From: an uncultured Muribaculum sp.
Lineage (GTDB): Bacteria; Bacteroidota; Bacteroidia; Bacteroidales; Muribaculaceae
Assembly: GCA_910578835.1 (NCBI GenBank)
Contig: CAJTSK010000002.1
Location: 1-64,000, forward strand
Length of the DNA stretch: 64,000 nucleotides
Direction of reading: 5' to 3'
Shown here: piece after piece, positions 43,892 to 52,037 of the stretch
Position numbering within the stretch: position 1 is the stretch's first letter
Layout of the letters: each line of letters starts with the position of its first letter
Program-made: the position numbers and the translations under genes
Notes under the pieces: model-generated
The model's input: only the letters and a program-made list of their open reading frames with translations
Databases searched by the model: none
Told to the model about the DNA's origin: nothing

Positions 43892-44470
43892 TTATTCCTG
43901 TACCTTGCTGAGTGAGGTCTTGATGGTGTCAAATATCTCGTCAACCTTGCCGCTTCCGGGGATGGCGTGATATTTGCCCTCATTCTGATAATACTCGCGG
44001 AGGGGTGAAGTCTGGTTGTGATATACCTCAAGACGACGGTTGATTGTGTCGAGATTGTCGTCGCTGCGTCCTGACTCCTGACCGCGTTTGATAAGACGGT
44101 CCACCAGCTCCTTGTCGTCGACCTCAAGACCTACAACCGCATGTACTTTGGAATTACGGTCGGCAAGCATCTTTTTCAATGCCTTTGCCTGGGGGATTGT
44201 ACGGGGAAATCCGTCAAAAATCACTCCTTTGGAAGTTTCCGGGTTGTTGTCAAGCACATGAGCGAGAATATCCACCATCAGGTCGTCGGGGATAAGTTGC
44301 CCTTGTGAAATATAGGTTTCGGCAATTTTGCCAAGGTCGGTGCCGCGTGCGATATGGTCGCGGAGCACTTCTCCTGTTGAAATGTGATACAATCCGTATT
44401 CGTCGATAAGACGTTCACTTTGGGTGCCTTTTCCACTCCCGGGGGCACCGAAAATTACAATATTAAACAT
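43892..44470 (-). CDS. adk: adenylate kinase
   Basis: A 192-residue enzyme that balances AMP, ADP and ATP. P-loop GAPGSGKGTQ at 7-16, HISTGEVLRDHI for AMP binding, GVIFDGFPRT, and a short lid (RLIKRGQESGRSDDN) without zinc cysteines. Full length for the short-lid form. Confidence 0.96.
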   Translation of the reverse strand: MFNIVIFGAPGSGKGTQSERLIDEYGLYHISTGEVLRDHIARGTDLGKIAETYISQGQLIPDDLMVDILAHVLDNNPETSKGVIFDGFPRTIPQAKALKKMLADRNSKVHAVVGLEVDDKELVDRLIKRGQESGRSDDNLDTINRRLEVYHNQTSPLREYYQNEGKYHAIPGSGKVDEIFDTIKTSLSKVQE

Positions 44471-44538
44471 GACAAGAATTAAAAATATATTGAATAGATA
44501 ATCTCAATTCTTATGTTGAGAAAAAACATAGGTTACAA

Positions 44539-45081
44539 TTATGATTCCTGCTTCAGCTGGTATATGTCACGCAGGTTGCGGGCAAGTCCGTCAAGGTCAA
44601 GACCAAAGCCGATTATGAATTTAGGCTCGATCGTGAATCCTACATAGTCGGGCGTGAGCTTATGTTGGAGCGATTCAGGTTTCAGCAGCAGGGTCGCCAC
44701 TTTTATCGAGGCGGGATTCTTTGCCTGAAGGTCCTCGGTGAGTTTCTTTATGGTTGTGCCTGTGTCTATGATATCCTCGATGATGATGATGTCTCTGCCT
44801 GTGAGATCTTCGGTAAGACCCATCACTTCCTTTACTTTGCCCGATGTAGAGGTGCCTTCATAGCTTTTAAGGCGAATGAAAGAAATCTCGGCATCGATGT
44901 CGACCGACCGGAACAGGTCGGCTGCAAATGGAAATGCTCCGGTAAGCACACAAAGGAAAAGCGGCTGTTTGCCGGCATAATCCTGGTTGATTTGTGCCGC
45001 TATCTCCTTGATGCGACACTGTATAGTTTCATGAGTGATATATGGCTCAAATGTCAAGCCGTTGTAGGTCACTTTATCCAT
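44539..45081 (-). CDS. hpt: hypoxanthine phosphoribosyltransferase
   Basis: A 180-residue purine salvage enzyme. The PRPP loop is IIIIEDIIDTGTT, and LTGAFPFAADLFR, SFIRLKSYEGT and PDYVGFTIEPKFIIGFGLD are family blocks. Start 45081 (MDKVTY) is chosen because the -7 box at 45099-45106 sits over the longer open frame. Located 68 bases upstream of adk on the same strand. Confidence 0.95.
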   Translation of the reverse strand: MDKVTYNGLTFEPYITHETIQCRIKEIAAQINQDYAGKQPLFLCVLTGAFPFAADLFRSVDIDAEISFIRLKSYEGTSTSGKVKEVMGLTEDLTGRDIIIIEDIIDTGTTIKKLTEDLQAKNPASIKVATLLLKPESLQHKLTPDYVGFTIEPKFIIGFGLDLDGLARNLRDIYQLKQES

Positions 45082-45098
45082 TGTTCTTTTTGTTTGCG

Positions 45099-45106
45099 CA
45101 AATTTA
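45099..45106 (-). promoter_or_regulatory. -7 box of hpt
   Basis: TAAATTTG on the minus strand. The expected transcription start is only about 10 bases before the hpt ATG. Confidence 0.5.
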
Positions 45107-45140
45107 CGCATTTTTTGCCATTTCTCGCCATATATTTTTG

Positions 45141-45148
45141 TAAATTTG
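45141..45148 (+). promoter_or_regulatory. -7 box of nnr
   Basis: TAAATTTG on the plus strand, with TTTG about 23 bases upstream. It overlaps the most upstream reading of the nnr frame and therefore supports the start at 45191. Confidence 0.5.
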
Positions 45149-45190
45149 TGGCTGGCTTCTCATGAGCCATTTAAATATTCTTTATCGGAG

Positions 45191-46702
45191 ATGAAAATAT
45201 TTACAAACGAACAGATAAGAGCTATCGAGCAATATACAATAGAGAAAGAGGGTGTGGCGTCAACCGAGCTTATTGAGCGTGCTGCTTCCGCGATGACTGC
45301 GGAGATTACTTCCCGGTGGCGTCAGGATAAAAAAGTATGGGTATTTGCCGGCCATGGTAACAATGGAGCCGATGCACTCGTGGTGGCGCGTATGCTGATT
45401 GAGCGTGGCTATACGGTGGAGACACTGCTTTTCAATGTGTTCAACCGTCTCAGCGAAGGATGTGCCTATGCACGAAAGCGCCTGCTTGAACTGGGCGACG
45501 TCAACTTTATGGAGGTGACGGGCGATTTTACTCCTCCGGTGATAACTCCGGGGTCGGTGGTTATCGACGGACTTTTCGGCTCCGGGCTGAGGGAGGCGCT
45601 TACGGGTGGTTTCCGCTCGCTTGTCGACTATATAAATAATTCCAAGGCAAAGATTGTGTCCATAGATGTACCTTCGGGTCTTTTCGCTGAATGGAATGAA
45701 GACAATCTGCGCCGTAACATCATTCATGCCGATCTTACACTTGCCGTGCAATTTCCGCGACTGTCGTTCTTCATAGCGGATAATGCCGAGTTTCTTGGCG
45801 AGTGGAAGGTGCTTGACATCGGGCTTAGCTCTTCTGAAATCAAAAATACGACAACACAATATTTCTTGCTTGAAAAGCATGATGCGCGCCGGTTGCTCCA
45901 TCCCAGAGGCGAATTTTCGTCAAAAGCCGACTATGGTTCGGCGATGATTGTGGGCGGCAGCTTCGGTATGCTCGGCGCTGCTCAGCTTGCTGCACGTGGA
46001 GCATTACGCGCAGGTGTCGGAAAGCTTACGGTTCATGTGCCTCGTTGCGGATTCACCGTCATGCAGACAGCCGTGCCTGAGGCGATGGTTCAGGTCGACC
46101 ACAATGACAGCGGTATCACCGAGATTAATCTGCGTCATGAGTATGACGCCATAGCTCTCGGTCCGGGCATGGGTACCCACGACCTTACAGTCAGGGCGGT
46201 GGAGACATTTGTCAATCATTCGACCAAGCCGCTTCTTATCGATGCCGATGGCTTGAACTGCATAGCTCAGCGTCCCATGATACTCGACATGATACCTCCG
46301 ATGTCGGTGATTACCCCTCACGCCGGAGAATTTGACCGTCTTTTCGGAGAACATATGTCCCATGAGGCGCGCATAATGACAGCGATGCAGAAGGCACAGA
46401 CCTATAATATTGTAATCTTGCTGAAGGGGCATTACACTACTATTGTGCGCCCCGACCACCGGTTGTTTTTTACGGCAAGCGGTTCACCTGCGCTTGCCAC
46501 TCCCGGCAGTGGAGATGTGCTTACCGGTATCATAGCCGGTCTGCTCGCCCAGGGATATTCTTCCGACCTTGCCGCGACACTCGGCGCATATATACACGGT
46601 TACGCCGGAACGCTTGCCGCAGGGCTGCATGGCGAATATGGAGTGCTTGCTTCTGATATTGCCGATAGCGTAGGCGTGGCGTTGCGTGACATAATGAAAT
46701 AA
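45191..46702 (+). CDS. nnr: bifunctional NAD(P)H-hydrate epimerase/dehydratase
   Basis: A 503-residue repair enzyme that restores damaged NAD(P)H. The N-terminal YjeF_N epimerase domain (about 1-215) has EQIRAIEQYTI, VFAGHGNNGADALVVARML and VIDGLFGSGL. The C-terminal kinase-like dehydratase (about 230-500) has GSFGMLGAAQLAARGAL, LGPGMG, VITPHAGEFDRLF and TPGSGDVLTGIIAGLLAQG. Complete two-domain form. Confidence 0.95.
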   Translation: MKIFTNEQIRAIEQYTIEKEGVASTELIERAASAMTAEITSRWRQDKKVWVFAGHGNNGADALVVARMLIERGYTVETLLFNVFNRLSEGCAYARKRLLELGDVNFMEVTGDFTPPVITPGSVVIDGLFGSGLREALTGGFRSLVDYINNSKAKIVSIDVPSGLFAEWNEDNLRRNIIHADLTLAVQFPRLSFFIADNAEFLGEWKVLDIGLSSSEIKNTTTQYFLLEKHDARRLLHPRGEFSSKADYGSAMIVGGSFGMLGAAQLAARGALRAGVGKLTVHVPRCGFTVMQTAVPEAMVQVDHNDSGITEINLRHEYDAIALGPGMGTHDLTVRAVETFVNHSTKPLLIDADGLNCIAQRPMILDMIPPMSVITPHAGEFDRLFGEHMSHEARIMTAMQKAQTYNIVILLKGHYTTIVRPDHRLFFTASGSPALATPGSGDVLTGIIAGLLAQGYSSDLAATLGAYIHGYAGTLAAGLHGEYGVLASDIADSVGVALRDIMK

Positions 46703-46732
46703 TCAACTACAGTAAATGATAAATTCCCGATT

Positions 46733-47812
46733 ATGAAAAAAACTGTATTAATGCTTGCATGCTCCATGATTGCCACTTCGGCGGTCACTGCGCAGACAAC
46801 ACAGAAATTTACTGCTACCAAGGCTAATGACTACGGGCTTGTATATTCCCTGCCGGTAACCGTGCTCGACATTACTGTCGAGGCTGAACGCGTAGTGAAG
46901 AAACCCGGTGAATTTTATAAATACGCAAAGAAATATCTTAACGTAGACAATCCTGTCACGGAGCCGTCGGAGTCATGGTCGGTGAAGCAGGTCGTGGTCA
47001 ATGCACGTGGTGTGGCAGATGATGACCGTAGGTATCTTATGGAGTTTAAGGGCGGCTTCTCCCCATTCCTTATAATGGATGAAAACAATCTGCCGCTTTC
47101 CATCAACTATGAAGATGTGGAAGTGCCTGAGTCGCCCGTGCTACCCAAGCCTGTCAAGGCAGAGCCTACTCCGTTGGAGACATCTGCCGCACGTCAGGTA
47201 GTAAGCGAAGAGATGTTGCAAAGCCAGTCGTCGGCAAAGCGTGCAGAGCTTGCCGCTCAGCGCATATATGAGTTGCGCCAGAGCCGTAATGACCTTATCA
47301 CCGGTCAGGCCGACCAAATGCCGCCTGATGGTGTGGCGATGCAGCTTGTGATGGATCAGATTGCCGCGCAGGAAGCGGCTCTTACCGCTATGTTTGTAGG
47401 TACAGAACAGCATTCGACGGCTGTACGCACATTTACATATGTGCCCAGCGATGCGGTTAAAAATCATGTAATCGCGCGTATCTCCGCTCTTGACGGCATT
47501 GTTGACGCTTCCGACCTTTCGGGCGACCCCGTGTTGCTTACCCTTAATGTGACTGAGCGTGGAAAAATGCCCGTCAACGAAAAAGGCGAAGAAAAGGCAT
47601 TCCCAAAGGGAGGTGTGGCATACTGTATACCCGGTACAGCCTCTTTGGAGATTGACTATAATGGCAAGACTTATTGGGAGGGCAGCGTGGATGCCGGTCA
47701 ATATGGCATAGTATTCGGTCTTGATCCCAAAATGTTTACCGACAAGAAAGCGCCGGCTTATATGCTTCTTAATCCTGTTACAGGGGCTATCAAGGAGCTT
47801 GGCACTAAATGA
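46733..47812 (+). CDS. DUF4831-family exported protein
   Basis: A 359-residue protein with a signal peptide (about 1-20). YGLVYSLPVTVLDITVEAER near the mature start and GGVAYCIPGTASLEIDYNGK near the end are typical of DUF4831 proteins of Bacteroidales. A low-complexity Pro/Ala/Glu linker occurs near 125-150. Function unknown. It follows nnr by 30 bases. Confidence 0.75.
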   Translation: MKKTVLMLACSMIATSAVTAQTTQKFTATKANDYGLVYSLPVTVLDITVEAERVVKKPGEFYKYAKKYLNVDNPVTEPSESWSVKQVVVNARGVADDDRRYLMEFKGGFSPFLIMDENNLPLSINYEDVEVPESPVLPKPVKAEPTPLETSAARQVVSEEMLQSQSSAKRAELAAQRIYELRQSRNDLITGQADQMPPDGVAMQLVMDQIAAQEAALTAMFVGTEQHSTAVRTFTYVPSDAVKNHVIARISALDGIVDASDLSGDPVLLTLNVTERGKMPVNEKGEEKAFPKGGVAYCIPGTASLEIDYNGKTYWEGSVDAGQYGIVFGLDPKMFTDKKAPAYMLLNPVTGAIKELGTK

Positions 47813-47838
47813 AAATTTGGTTAATATTAGTTAAATTT

Positions 47839-47873
47839 AGCCTTTGTGTTTGCATTATTAAAACACAGGGGCT
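47839..47873 (+). terminator. stem-loop after the DUF4831 gene
   Basis: AGCCTTTGTGTTT pairs with AAACACAGGGGCT in RNA (two U-G pairs) around a 9-base loop. It overlaps the promoter of the following RNA, so it may both end one transcript and overlap the start signals of the next. Confidence 0.45.
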
Positions 47874-47880
47874 ATATTTG
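47849..47880 (+). promoter_or_regulatory. promoter of the candidate small RNA
   Basis: TTTG (47849-47852), 20 bases, TATATTTG (47873-47880): an almost ideal Bacteroidetes -33/-7 pair. Confidence 0.7.
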
Positions 47881-47886
47881 TATTGT

Positions 47887-48055
47887 GCCTGTCCAATGCC
47901 GATGAAAGACATTCCGAATTAATTTCCGAATCTGTTTTTACGGTTACCGGCAGGCGACTGGAAAAGTGATATTAACTTGTAAATAACGAAGCAACAACAA
48001 ATAAGTGAATCATAGGTTTGAAATCCGGCGGCGCGCGAGCGTATCCGGATTTTCT
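47887..48055 (+). ncRNA. candidate small RNA, about 170 bases
   Basis: A transcription unit without a credible protein: strong promoter at 47849-47880 and a terminator stem at 48021-48052 (AAATCCGG/CCGGATTT, then TTCTTTATT). A closing helix GCCTG/GGCAGGC can enclose the first ~70 bases, which contain two close copies of TTCCGAAT. The next gene, lplA, has its own promoter, so this looks like a free-standing small RNA and not a leader. It does not resemble tmRNA, RNase P, SRP RNA or a glycine riboswitch. Both ends are inferred. Confidence 0.55.
48021..48055 (+). terminator. terminator of the candidate small RNA
   Basis: AAATCCGG (48021-48028) and CCGGATTT (48045-48052) with a GC-rich 16-base loop, followed by a T-rich tract. 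Confidence 0.7.
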
Positions 48056-48117
48056 TTATTATTAAACAAGCTCTTAATAAGCCTTGTTTCCCATGGATAT
48101 TTTTTTGACGGGAAAAT

Positions 48118-48147
48118 TGAAAATCTCAAAAACATTATTTATCTTTG
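48118..48147 (+). promoter_or_regulatory. promoter of the lplA-gcv operon
   Basis: TTG (48118-48120), 19 bases, TATCTTTG (48140-48147). It lies within the open frame upstream of lplA and so supports the ATG at 48183 as the true start. Confidence 0.6.
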
Positions 48148-48182
48148 GAAAAGTTAACTTTAACCAAGAAAACACGTTTGCC

Positions 48183-49169
48183 ATGAAGTACGTTTCCTTA
48201 CCGGATGATGACGTGCGACCGCTTCCTTTTTATCTGACGATGGAGGAATATGTGGCTCGCCGCTTCCCGGATGAATTGTTTTTTATGTGGCAGGTAGAGC
48301 CTACCGTGATTTTCGGCAGAAACCAGCTTATCGACAATGAAGTGAACCTGTCATATTGCCGTGACCACGGCATAGCCTTTTATCGCCGTAAAAGCGGTGG
48401 GGGATGTGTATATGCCGACATGGATAATATCATGTTCAGTTACATCGTGTCGAGCGATGATGTCGTGACTACATTTTCAAGTTATACCGAGCGGGTCGCA
48501 CAGATGCTCCGCGAAATCGGCATTGATGCCATGAGCAGTGGCAGAAACGATGTCACGATAGGTGGCAGAAAGGTTTCGGGCAATGCGTTTTATCATATTC
48601 CTGGCAGGAGCATAGTGCATGGCACAATGCTTTATGACACTGATATCGCCCATATGTCGGCGGCTATTTCCCCGTCGGGGGAGAAACTGCGTTCCAAGGG
48701 AGTGGACTCGGTGAAGAGTCATATAACTGTGTTGCGTGAGCACACCGATATGTCGATTGACGAGTTTAAACACCACGTTAAGACATCGTTATGCGACGGG
48801 GAGATTATCCTTGATGCCGGTGATGTCGAGCGAATCATGGAAATGTCACGCCCTTATTTTACCGACCGCTGGATTTATGGTAAGAATCCGCAATGCTCGC
48901 GGCGCCATTCTGTGCGGATTGAAGGCACAGGTGAATTTTGGGTGGAGATTGACTTGAAAGGCGACAAGATACTTGACTTGAATCTTGCCGGAGATTATTT
49001 TCCGGTAGGCGATATTGACACAAAGATTATAGAGCCGTTACGCGGGGTGACATATTCGCGCGATGAAGTGGAAAAGGCGCTTCGCGGTCTCGACCCCTCC
49101 GAGGCAGTTGCCTCTCTTGACCGACAACAACTTTTAAACATTATAATACCTGATAATAATGGAAAATGA
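48183..49169 (+). CDS. lplA: lipoate-protein ligase
   Basis: A 328-residue LplA-type enzyme: YRRKSGGGCVYAD for substrate binding, GRNDVTIGGRKVSGNAFYH around the catalytic lysine, HGTMLYDTD, and a C-terminal accessory domain (VEIDLKGDKILDLNLAGDYF). It attaches lipoate to carrier proteins; GcvH, two genes downstream, is the obvious target. The stop overlaps the gcvT start by 11 bases, which ties it to the glycine-cleavage operon. Confidence 0.92.
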   Translation: MKYVSLPDDDVRPLPFYLTMEEYVARRFPDELFFMWQVEPTVIFGRNQLIDNEVNLSYCRDHGIAFYRRKSGGGCVYADMDNIMFSYIVSSDDVVTTFSSYTERVAQMLREIGIDAMSSGRNDVTIGGRKVSGNAFYHIPGRSIVHGTMLYDTDIAHMSAAISPSGEKLRSKGVDSVKSHITVLREHTDMSIDEFKHHVKTSLCDGEIILDAGDVERIMEMSRPYFTDRWIYGKNPQCSRRHSVRIEGTGEFWVEIDLKGDKILDLNLAGDYFPVGDIDTKIIEPLRGVTYSRDEVEKALRGLDPSEAVASLDRQQLLNIIIPDNNGK

Positions 49170-50256
49170 AAAAAGGACATGTCTTTACGACAAGCATGTG
49201 GCTCTCGGAGCGCAGATGAGTCCTTTCGGCGGATTTGTTATGCCGATACAGTATAAAGGGATAGTTGAAGAGCACAACGCCGTGCGTCATGGCTGCGGTG
49301 TGTTTGATGTCTCTCATATGGGCGAGGTGTCTGTGACCGGAGCCGATGCGGAGAAGTTTGTCAATCACATTTTTACCAATGACGTGACAGCTGGCCCTGT
49401 GGGCAAGTGTTTTTACGGGATGATGCTTAATCCCGACGGCGGCGTAGTGGATGACCTGCTCGTCTATAAGCGTGACGATGATGATTTCTTCCTCGTTATA
49501 AACGCGTCAAATATAGAGAAAGATGTGGCGTGGATACGCTCTTGTGCCGACGGTTATGATGTGATGGTCGACAATATGAGTGACTGCCTCGGCGAGCTTG
49601 CCGTGCAGGGTCCGGCTGCAGAGGAGGTAATGACCGGAGTGCTCGGGCTTGATTGTGCCAGACTTTCGTTCTATACATTTATGACGCTCGACATCGATGG
49701 TGAAAGCGTGATCGTGAGCCGCACAGGATATACCGGCGAGGACGGTTTTGAGATATACGCTTCTCCCGGTATGGTCAACCACATGTGGGATAAGCTTATA
49801 GAAAGCGGAAAGGTTGAGCCGTGTGGACTCGGCTGTCGCGATACTCTCCGTTTTGAAGTAGGGTTGCCCCTCTATGGAAACGAACTTGGCGACGACATAT
49901 CTCCGTTGGAGGCTGGACTCGGCATATTTGTAAAACTCGACAAGGATGAGTTTATCGGCAAGGATGCCGTAATGAAGCTGAAGGAAGATGGCTTGCGACG
50001 CAAGCTCGTGGGCATAGAGCTGCTCGACCGTGCTATTCCTCGCCACGGCTACGAGGTGCTTAATGTTGACGGCGAGCCTGTAGGAGTGGTCACTACCGGC
50101 TATCATGCCATTTCGGTCGACAAGAGTGTGGCGCTCGCGCTGGTTGATGTCGCTTACAGTGCGATTGACACTCCGCTTGAAGTGCGCATACGCCGTAAGA
50201 CCTTCCCCGCTAAAGTTGTTAAGAAGAAATTTTTTAAAAAAAGCTATAAAAATTAA
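49159..50256 (+). CDS. gcvT: glycine cleavage T protein (aminomethyltransferase)
   Basis: A 365-residue protein that moves the aminomethyl carbon from GcvH to tetrahydrofolate and releases ammonia. FGGFVMPIQYKGIVEEHNAV, GVFDVSHMGE, NASNIEKD, SRTGYTGEDGFEIY and CRDTLRFEVGLPLYGNEL are family blocks. Full length. Second gene of the operon. Confidence 0.96.
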   Translation: MENEKRTCLYDKHVALGAQMSPFGGFVMPIQYKGIVEEHNAVRHGCGVFDVSHMGEVSVTGADAEKFVNHIFTNDVTAGPVGKCFYGMMLNPDGGVVDDLLVYKRDDDDFFLVINASNIEKDVAWIRSCADGYDVMVDNMSDCLGELAVQGPAAEEVMTGVLGLDCARLSFYTFMTLDIDGESVIVSRTGYTGEDGFEIYASPGMVNHMWDKLIESGKVEPCGLGCRDTLRFEVGLPLYGNELGDDISPLEAGLGIFVKLDKDEFIGKDAVMKLKEDGLRRKLVGIELLDRAIPRHGYEVLNVDGEPVGVVTTGYHAISVDKSVALALVDVAYSAIDTPLEVRIRRKTFPAKVVKKKFFKKSYKN

Positions 50257-50268
50257 TACCTAATAAAA

Positions 50269-50634
50269 ATGAGCAAGATTTATTATTCCCCCAGTCATGA
50301 ATATATCAGAGTAGAAGGCACTTCAGGATTTGTCGGCATTACCGATTATGCCCAGAAGCAACTTGGCAATGTAGTCTATGTAGATCTCCCGGAGGTAGAT
50401 GATGACGTGGCAGCCGGAGAAGATTTCGGTGCGATTGAAAGCGTAAAGGCGGCGAGCGACCTTATATCACCAGTCACCGGCAAGGTTGAGGAGGTGAATG
50501 AGGCTCTCGTTGACGAGCCGGGGCTTATCAACAAAGACCCTATGGAAAACTGGATTATAAAGGTTACCATTGATGATCCGGCCGAGCTTGACGATCTACT
50601 TGATGAAGCCGCCTATGCCGGGCTTTGTCATTGA
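50269..50634 (+). CDS. gcvH: glycine cleavage H protein
   Basis: A 121-residue lipoyl carrier. The lipoylated lysine is near 60 in AIESVKAASD, and HEYIRVEGTSGFVGITDYAQ is the conserved start. It shuttles the aminomethyl group between the P, T and L proteins. 12 bases after gcvT. Confidence 0.96.
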   Translation: MSKIYYSPSHEYIRVEGTSGFVGITDYAQKQLGNVVYVDLPEVDDDVAAGEDFGAIESVKAASDLISPVTGKVEEVNEALVDEPGLINKDPMENWIIKVTIDDPAELDDLLDEAAYAGLCH

Positions 50635-50666
50635 TAATGTGATGTCATATAATCCTGTGTAGAACT

Positions 50667-52013
50667 ATGCTACATCGTTATTTGCCCCATACTCCGGAGG
50701 ATATCGCTGCCATGCTTGACAAGTGTGGCATGAAATCGCTCGATGAACTTTACTCCGATGTGCCGGAGGAACTGCTCCTGAAGCGTGACTACGACCTTCC
50801 CGATGAAATGAGCGAGAAGGAGGTGCGTGACTTTTTCCGGTCGCTTGCCGATAACAACCGCCGGCTCACATGCTTTGCCGGTGCCGGATATTACGACCAT
50901 TATACTCCAGCCGTAGTGAAGTCGGTGCTGCAACGGTCAGAGTTTCTTACCGCTTATACTCCTTATCAGCCTGAAATTTCACAGGGTACGCTTCAATACA
51001 TATTTGAATACCAGTCTATGATGGCGTCGCTTACCGGGCTTGATGTGTCAAATGCCTCCATGTATGATGGTGCTACGGCAACAGCCGAGGCGATGCTCAT
51101 GACCGTGGCTGCATCCCGCAAGCGCAACCGTGTGCTTATATCTGACACCGTGCTTCCGCAGGTGAAGGCTGTGATAGCCACCTATGCCCGTTACCACGGC
51201 GTAAGGCTTGACCTTATTCCTGAATGTTATGGAGCTACTTCGCGTCAGCATCTTGACGAGATGCTTGCCGAGGGTGATGTGGCTGGAGTGATTGTGGCTT
51301 CGCCCAACCGTTTCGGCATACTTGAGGATTTCTCTGGTGTTGCCGATGCTGTCCATGGCGCGAAGGCACTTCTGGTAATGAACTCCCCGGCGTCGGCTCT
51401 CGGCGCGATAAAGTCGCCGGGAGAGTGGGGCGCCGATATCGCAGCCGGCGATGCGCAGTCGCTCGGTATGCCGCTTAATTTCGGCGGTCCGTATCTCGGA
51501 TATCTGTGTGCCGTCAAGTCATTGATGAGGAAGATGCCGGGGCGTATCGTCGGGGCTACGGTAGATGATAGCGGTAAGCGAGTGTTTGTGCTTACCTTGC
51601 AGGCGCGTGAACAGCATATACGCAGGGAGAAGGCGACAAGCAATATCTGTTCTAATCAGGGGTTGATGGCTCTGTTTGTCAGCGTGTATCTGTCGTTGCT
51701 CGGAGCCAAGGGGCTGAAGGAGGTTAACCGCTTGGGTTACGCCGGTGCCCATTATCTTGCGGAGCGTCTCGCCGCTACCGGAAAGATGGAACTTACATAT
51801 CCCGGCACAAGCTATCTCAACGAATTTGTAATGACCACTGTCGACAAGGTGGATGATATAATGGCGGCGTCTGTCGCTGCCGGGATTTTACCCGGTGTTA
51901 AACTTGGCGACCATGAGATTATGATTGCTGTTACCGAGATGCAGTCGCGTGCCGACCTTGACCGGTATGTCGAGGTCATATCTTCTTTGTCGGGCGATGT
52001 AAAAGATAATTAA
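50667..52013 (+). CDS. gcvPA: glycine dehydrogenase subunit 1 (P protein, N-terminal half)
   Basis: A 448-residue protein matching the N-terminal half of the P protein: YLPHTPEDIAAML at the start, CFAGAGYYDHYTPAVV, YTPYQPEISQGTLQYIFEYQ, ANASMYDGATA-type motif, and THIRREKATSNICSNQ-like block (QHIRREKATSNICSN). It lacks the PLP lysine, which is in gcvPB. The P protein is thus split into two genes here. Confidence 0.95.
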   Translation: MLHRYLPHTPEDIAAMLDKCGMKSLDELYSDVPEELLLKRDYDLPDEMSEKEVRDFFRSLADNNRRLTCFAGAGYYDHYTPAVVKSVLQRSEFLTAYTPYQPEISQGTLQYIFEYQSMMASLTGLDVSNASMYDGATATAEAMLMTVAASRKRNRVLISDTVLPQVKAVIATYARYHGVRLDLIPECYGATSRQHLDEMLAEGDVAGVIVASPNRFGILEDFSGVADAVHGAKALLVMNSPASALGAIKSPGEWGADIAAGDAQSLGMPLNFGGPYLGYLCAVKSLMRKMPGRIVGATVDDSGKRVFVLTLQAREQHIRREKATSNICSNQGLMALFVSVYLSLLGAKGLKEVNRLGYAGAHYLAERLAATGKMELTYPGTSYLNEFVMTTVDKVDDIMAASVAAGILPGVKLGDHEIMIAVTEMQSRADLDRYVEVISSLSGDVKDN

Positions 52014-52037
52014 CTACGAAAGTCATTACCTACGATT

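Noticed and set aside
43882..44127. Upstream extension of the gene after adk
   Set aside because: It overlaps adk in another frame and is Ser/Thr/Arg-rich in a way typical of a shadow frame; the ATG at 43881 is used instead.
47887..48055. Glycine riboswitch ahead of the glycine-cleavage operon
   Set aside because: The location is right, but the conserved glycine-aptamer cores are not seen, and lplA has a separate promoter after the terminator.
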